From Clostridia bacterium (GTDB lineage Bacteria > Bacillota > Clostridia > Oscillospirales > CAG-272), in assembly GCA_900754175.1 (NCBI GenBank), contig CAAEBS010000022.1:1-6995 (forward strand): a stretch of 6,995 bases of DNA. The letters run 5' to 3'. Position 1 is the stretch's first letter. Each line of letters starts with the position of its first letter. Below, piece after piece: positions 6,215 through 6,995 of the stretch. Both the position numbers and the translations under genes were made by a program. Under the pieces are notes generated by a model. It had not been told where the DNA came from, ran no database searches, and worked only from the letters and a program-made list of their open reading frames with translations.

Positions 6215-6243
6215 TTGCAATTCTGCGCATGATGTGTTATAAT
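6215..6243 (+). promoter_or_regulatory. Predicted sigma-A promoter of the araC-type gene (extended -10)
   Basis: On the plus strand, TTGCAA (6215-6220) and TATAAT (6238-6243) are separated by exactly 17 bp. The -10 is extended (TGTTATAAT). The -35 matches TTGACA at four of six positions and is embedded in the 8-bp palindrome ATTGCAAT (6214-6221). The -10 is 52 bp from the ATG, leaving a leader of about 45 nt. Together with the uxuA promoter it forms a back-to-back divergent pair with 22 bp between the two -35 elements. Confidence 0.68.
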
Positions 6244-6295
6244 GTTAGGAAAGAAGAAAAACACACTGCCATCCCTCACAGAAAAGGAGAAAACT

Positions 6296-6995
6296 ATGGC
6301 ACAAGTAGAATTTTACCGGATTAAGGGCGTCATCCTGTGCCACTCTGTGGACGAAAAACCCGAGGACCGACGCTTTCCTATGCACCTCCACGACAATTTT
6401 GAACTGTACTGCTTCGTCTGCGGCAGAGCGGACTATATGGTGGAAGGTCAGATCTATAACCTCCGCCCCGGCAGTCTTATGCTCATGCGCAGCTCGGAAA
6501 CGCATAAGCTCATCCCCTGCGGTCATGAGCGCTATGAACGCTATACCCTGAACTTTTACCCCGAAATACTCTCGCAGATCGACCCCGAAGGGCGCCTCCT
6601 CGACCCCTTTCTCAAACGGGAGCTGGGACAGAGGAACCTCTACCCGGCGGAGGAATTCCCCGAAATCTCTCCCCTCGCCTGCTTCCGGAAAATGTGCAGC
6701 GAATGTCAGGCACTTGGTGCCGAATATACGTTGCGAGGAAACCTGCTGGGGTTTCTGAGCGCCGTAAACCTTGCCTATCAGACCCACTCCTCCCCCTATG
6801 AGGAGGAAAAAGCGGATTTTGACCGTAGCCTGCTCCACTTTGTCAACGACCACCTGACCGAGGACCTCACCCTGGAAAGAATCTCCGAACAGATGCACAT
6901 GAGCCCCTCGCAGATCAACCGCATCTTTCACCGCCTCACCGGAACGACCGCCTATCGCTACGTGCTCTCCAAACGACTGATCCTCGCCCAGGAAA
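6296..6995 (+). CDS. AraC-family transcriptional regulator, 3' end cut by window
   Basis: This is the first 233 residues of a protein whose frame stays open to the window edge. The start is ATG at 6296, with AGGAG at 6285-6289. The N-terminal half is a cupin-type sensor domain: HLHDNFEL (30-37, with His30, His32 and Glu36) and RPGSLMLMRSSETHKL (57-72, with His70). The C-terminal part enters an AraC/XylS DNA-binding domain, with the first helix-turn-helix at about 191-216 (LTLERISEQMHMSPSQINRIFHRLTG region). The second helix-turn-helix lies beyond the window. Full-length relatives run about 270-300 aa. It is transcribed away from uxuA, the usual arrangement for a pathway-specific activator that binds the shared intergenic region. 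The likely ligand is a sugar or sugar acid of the adjacent pathway; this is inferred, as the effector cannot be read. A 687-nt minus-strand open frame opposite it is a shadow. Confidence 0.92.
   Translation, partial: MAQVEFYRIKGVILCHSVDEKPEDRRFPMHLHDNFELYCFVCGRADYMVEGQIYNLRPGSLMLMRSSETHKLIPCGHERYERYTLNFYPEILSQIDPEGRLLDPFLKRELGQRNLYPAEEFPEISPLACFRKMCSECQALGAEYTLRGNLLGFLSAVNLAYQTHSSPYEEEKADFDRSLLHFVNDHLTEDLTLERISEQMHMSPSQINRIFHRLTGTTAYRYVLSKRLILAQE

Noticed and set aside
6131..6220. 30-residue hydrophobic N-terminal extension of UxuA, which could look like a signal peptide
   Set aside because: It spans the predicted promoter and Shine-Dalgarno. The ATG at 6130 has an ideal AAGGAGG and begins with the conserved FRWYG region; the enzyme is cytoplasmic.
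6245..6931. 228-aa minus-strand open frame at the right end
   Set aside because: It is the antisense shadow of the AraC-family gene, whose cupin and helix-turn-helix motifs are clear on the plus strand.
1..6995. CRISPR arrays, tRNA or rRNA genes, insertion sequences, defence systems
   Set aside because: No regularly spaced repeats, RNA gene signatures, transposase motifs or defence domains were seen on either strand.

Overview
The window reads as a carbohydrate (uronic acid) catabolic locus from a gut-type Clostridia/Firmicutes bacterium, possibly Oscillospiraceae/Ruminococcaceae-like. This rests on the moderately high GC content, strong AGGAG-type ribosome binding sites, the short Gram-positive form of mannonate dehydratase (about 350 aa), an AraC regulator with an N-terminal cupin, and a long GC-capped intergenic palindrome of a style I associate with gut Clostridia. 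The taxon is an inference; no rRNA or other marker gene is present.

Layout. From right to left on the minus strand there is one compact six-gene operon: uxuA (mannonate dehydratase, start refined to 6130), an SDR-family fructuronate reductase/mannonate oxidoreductase (uxuB-like, 5036), two different TIM-barrel sugar isomerase/epimerase-like proteins (starts 4180 and 3325), and two paralogous Gfo/Idh/MocA oxidoreductases (starts 2546 and 1362). The gaps between genes are 41, 25, 12 and 17 nt, and the last two genes share a 4-nt overlap. Downstream of the last gene lies a perfect 15-bp inverted repeat (120-151). On the plus strand, an AraC-family regulator diverges from uxuA at 6296 and is cut off by the window end. 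The 165-bp intergenic region between them (6131-6295) holds two back-to-back promoters with identical extended -10 elements.

How the genes may work together. UxuB and UxuA interconvert fructuronate and mannonate and dehydrate mannonate to 2-keto-3-deoxygluconate (KDG). The other four genes are two NAD(P)-dependent sugar oxidoreductases and two metal-dependent TIM-barrel enzymes. These are the same fold classes used in the 3-keto-sugar (oxidation / elimination / reduction) route of glycoside cleavage and in C-glycoside deglycosylation. The most interesting reading is that they process an unusual sugar, uronide or glycoside and feed it into the UxuB-UxuA route. This is a hypothesis: substrates cannot be read from the sequence. 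Glucuronate isomerase, KDG kinase, KDPG aldolase, a transporter and a glycosidase are not in the window.

Positions 1-177 contain no gene I can support. The only structures there are the 120-151 palindrome and a short 13-bp palindrome at 30-42.
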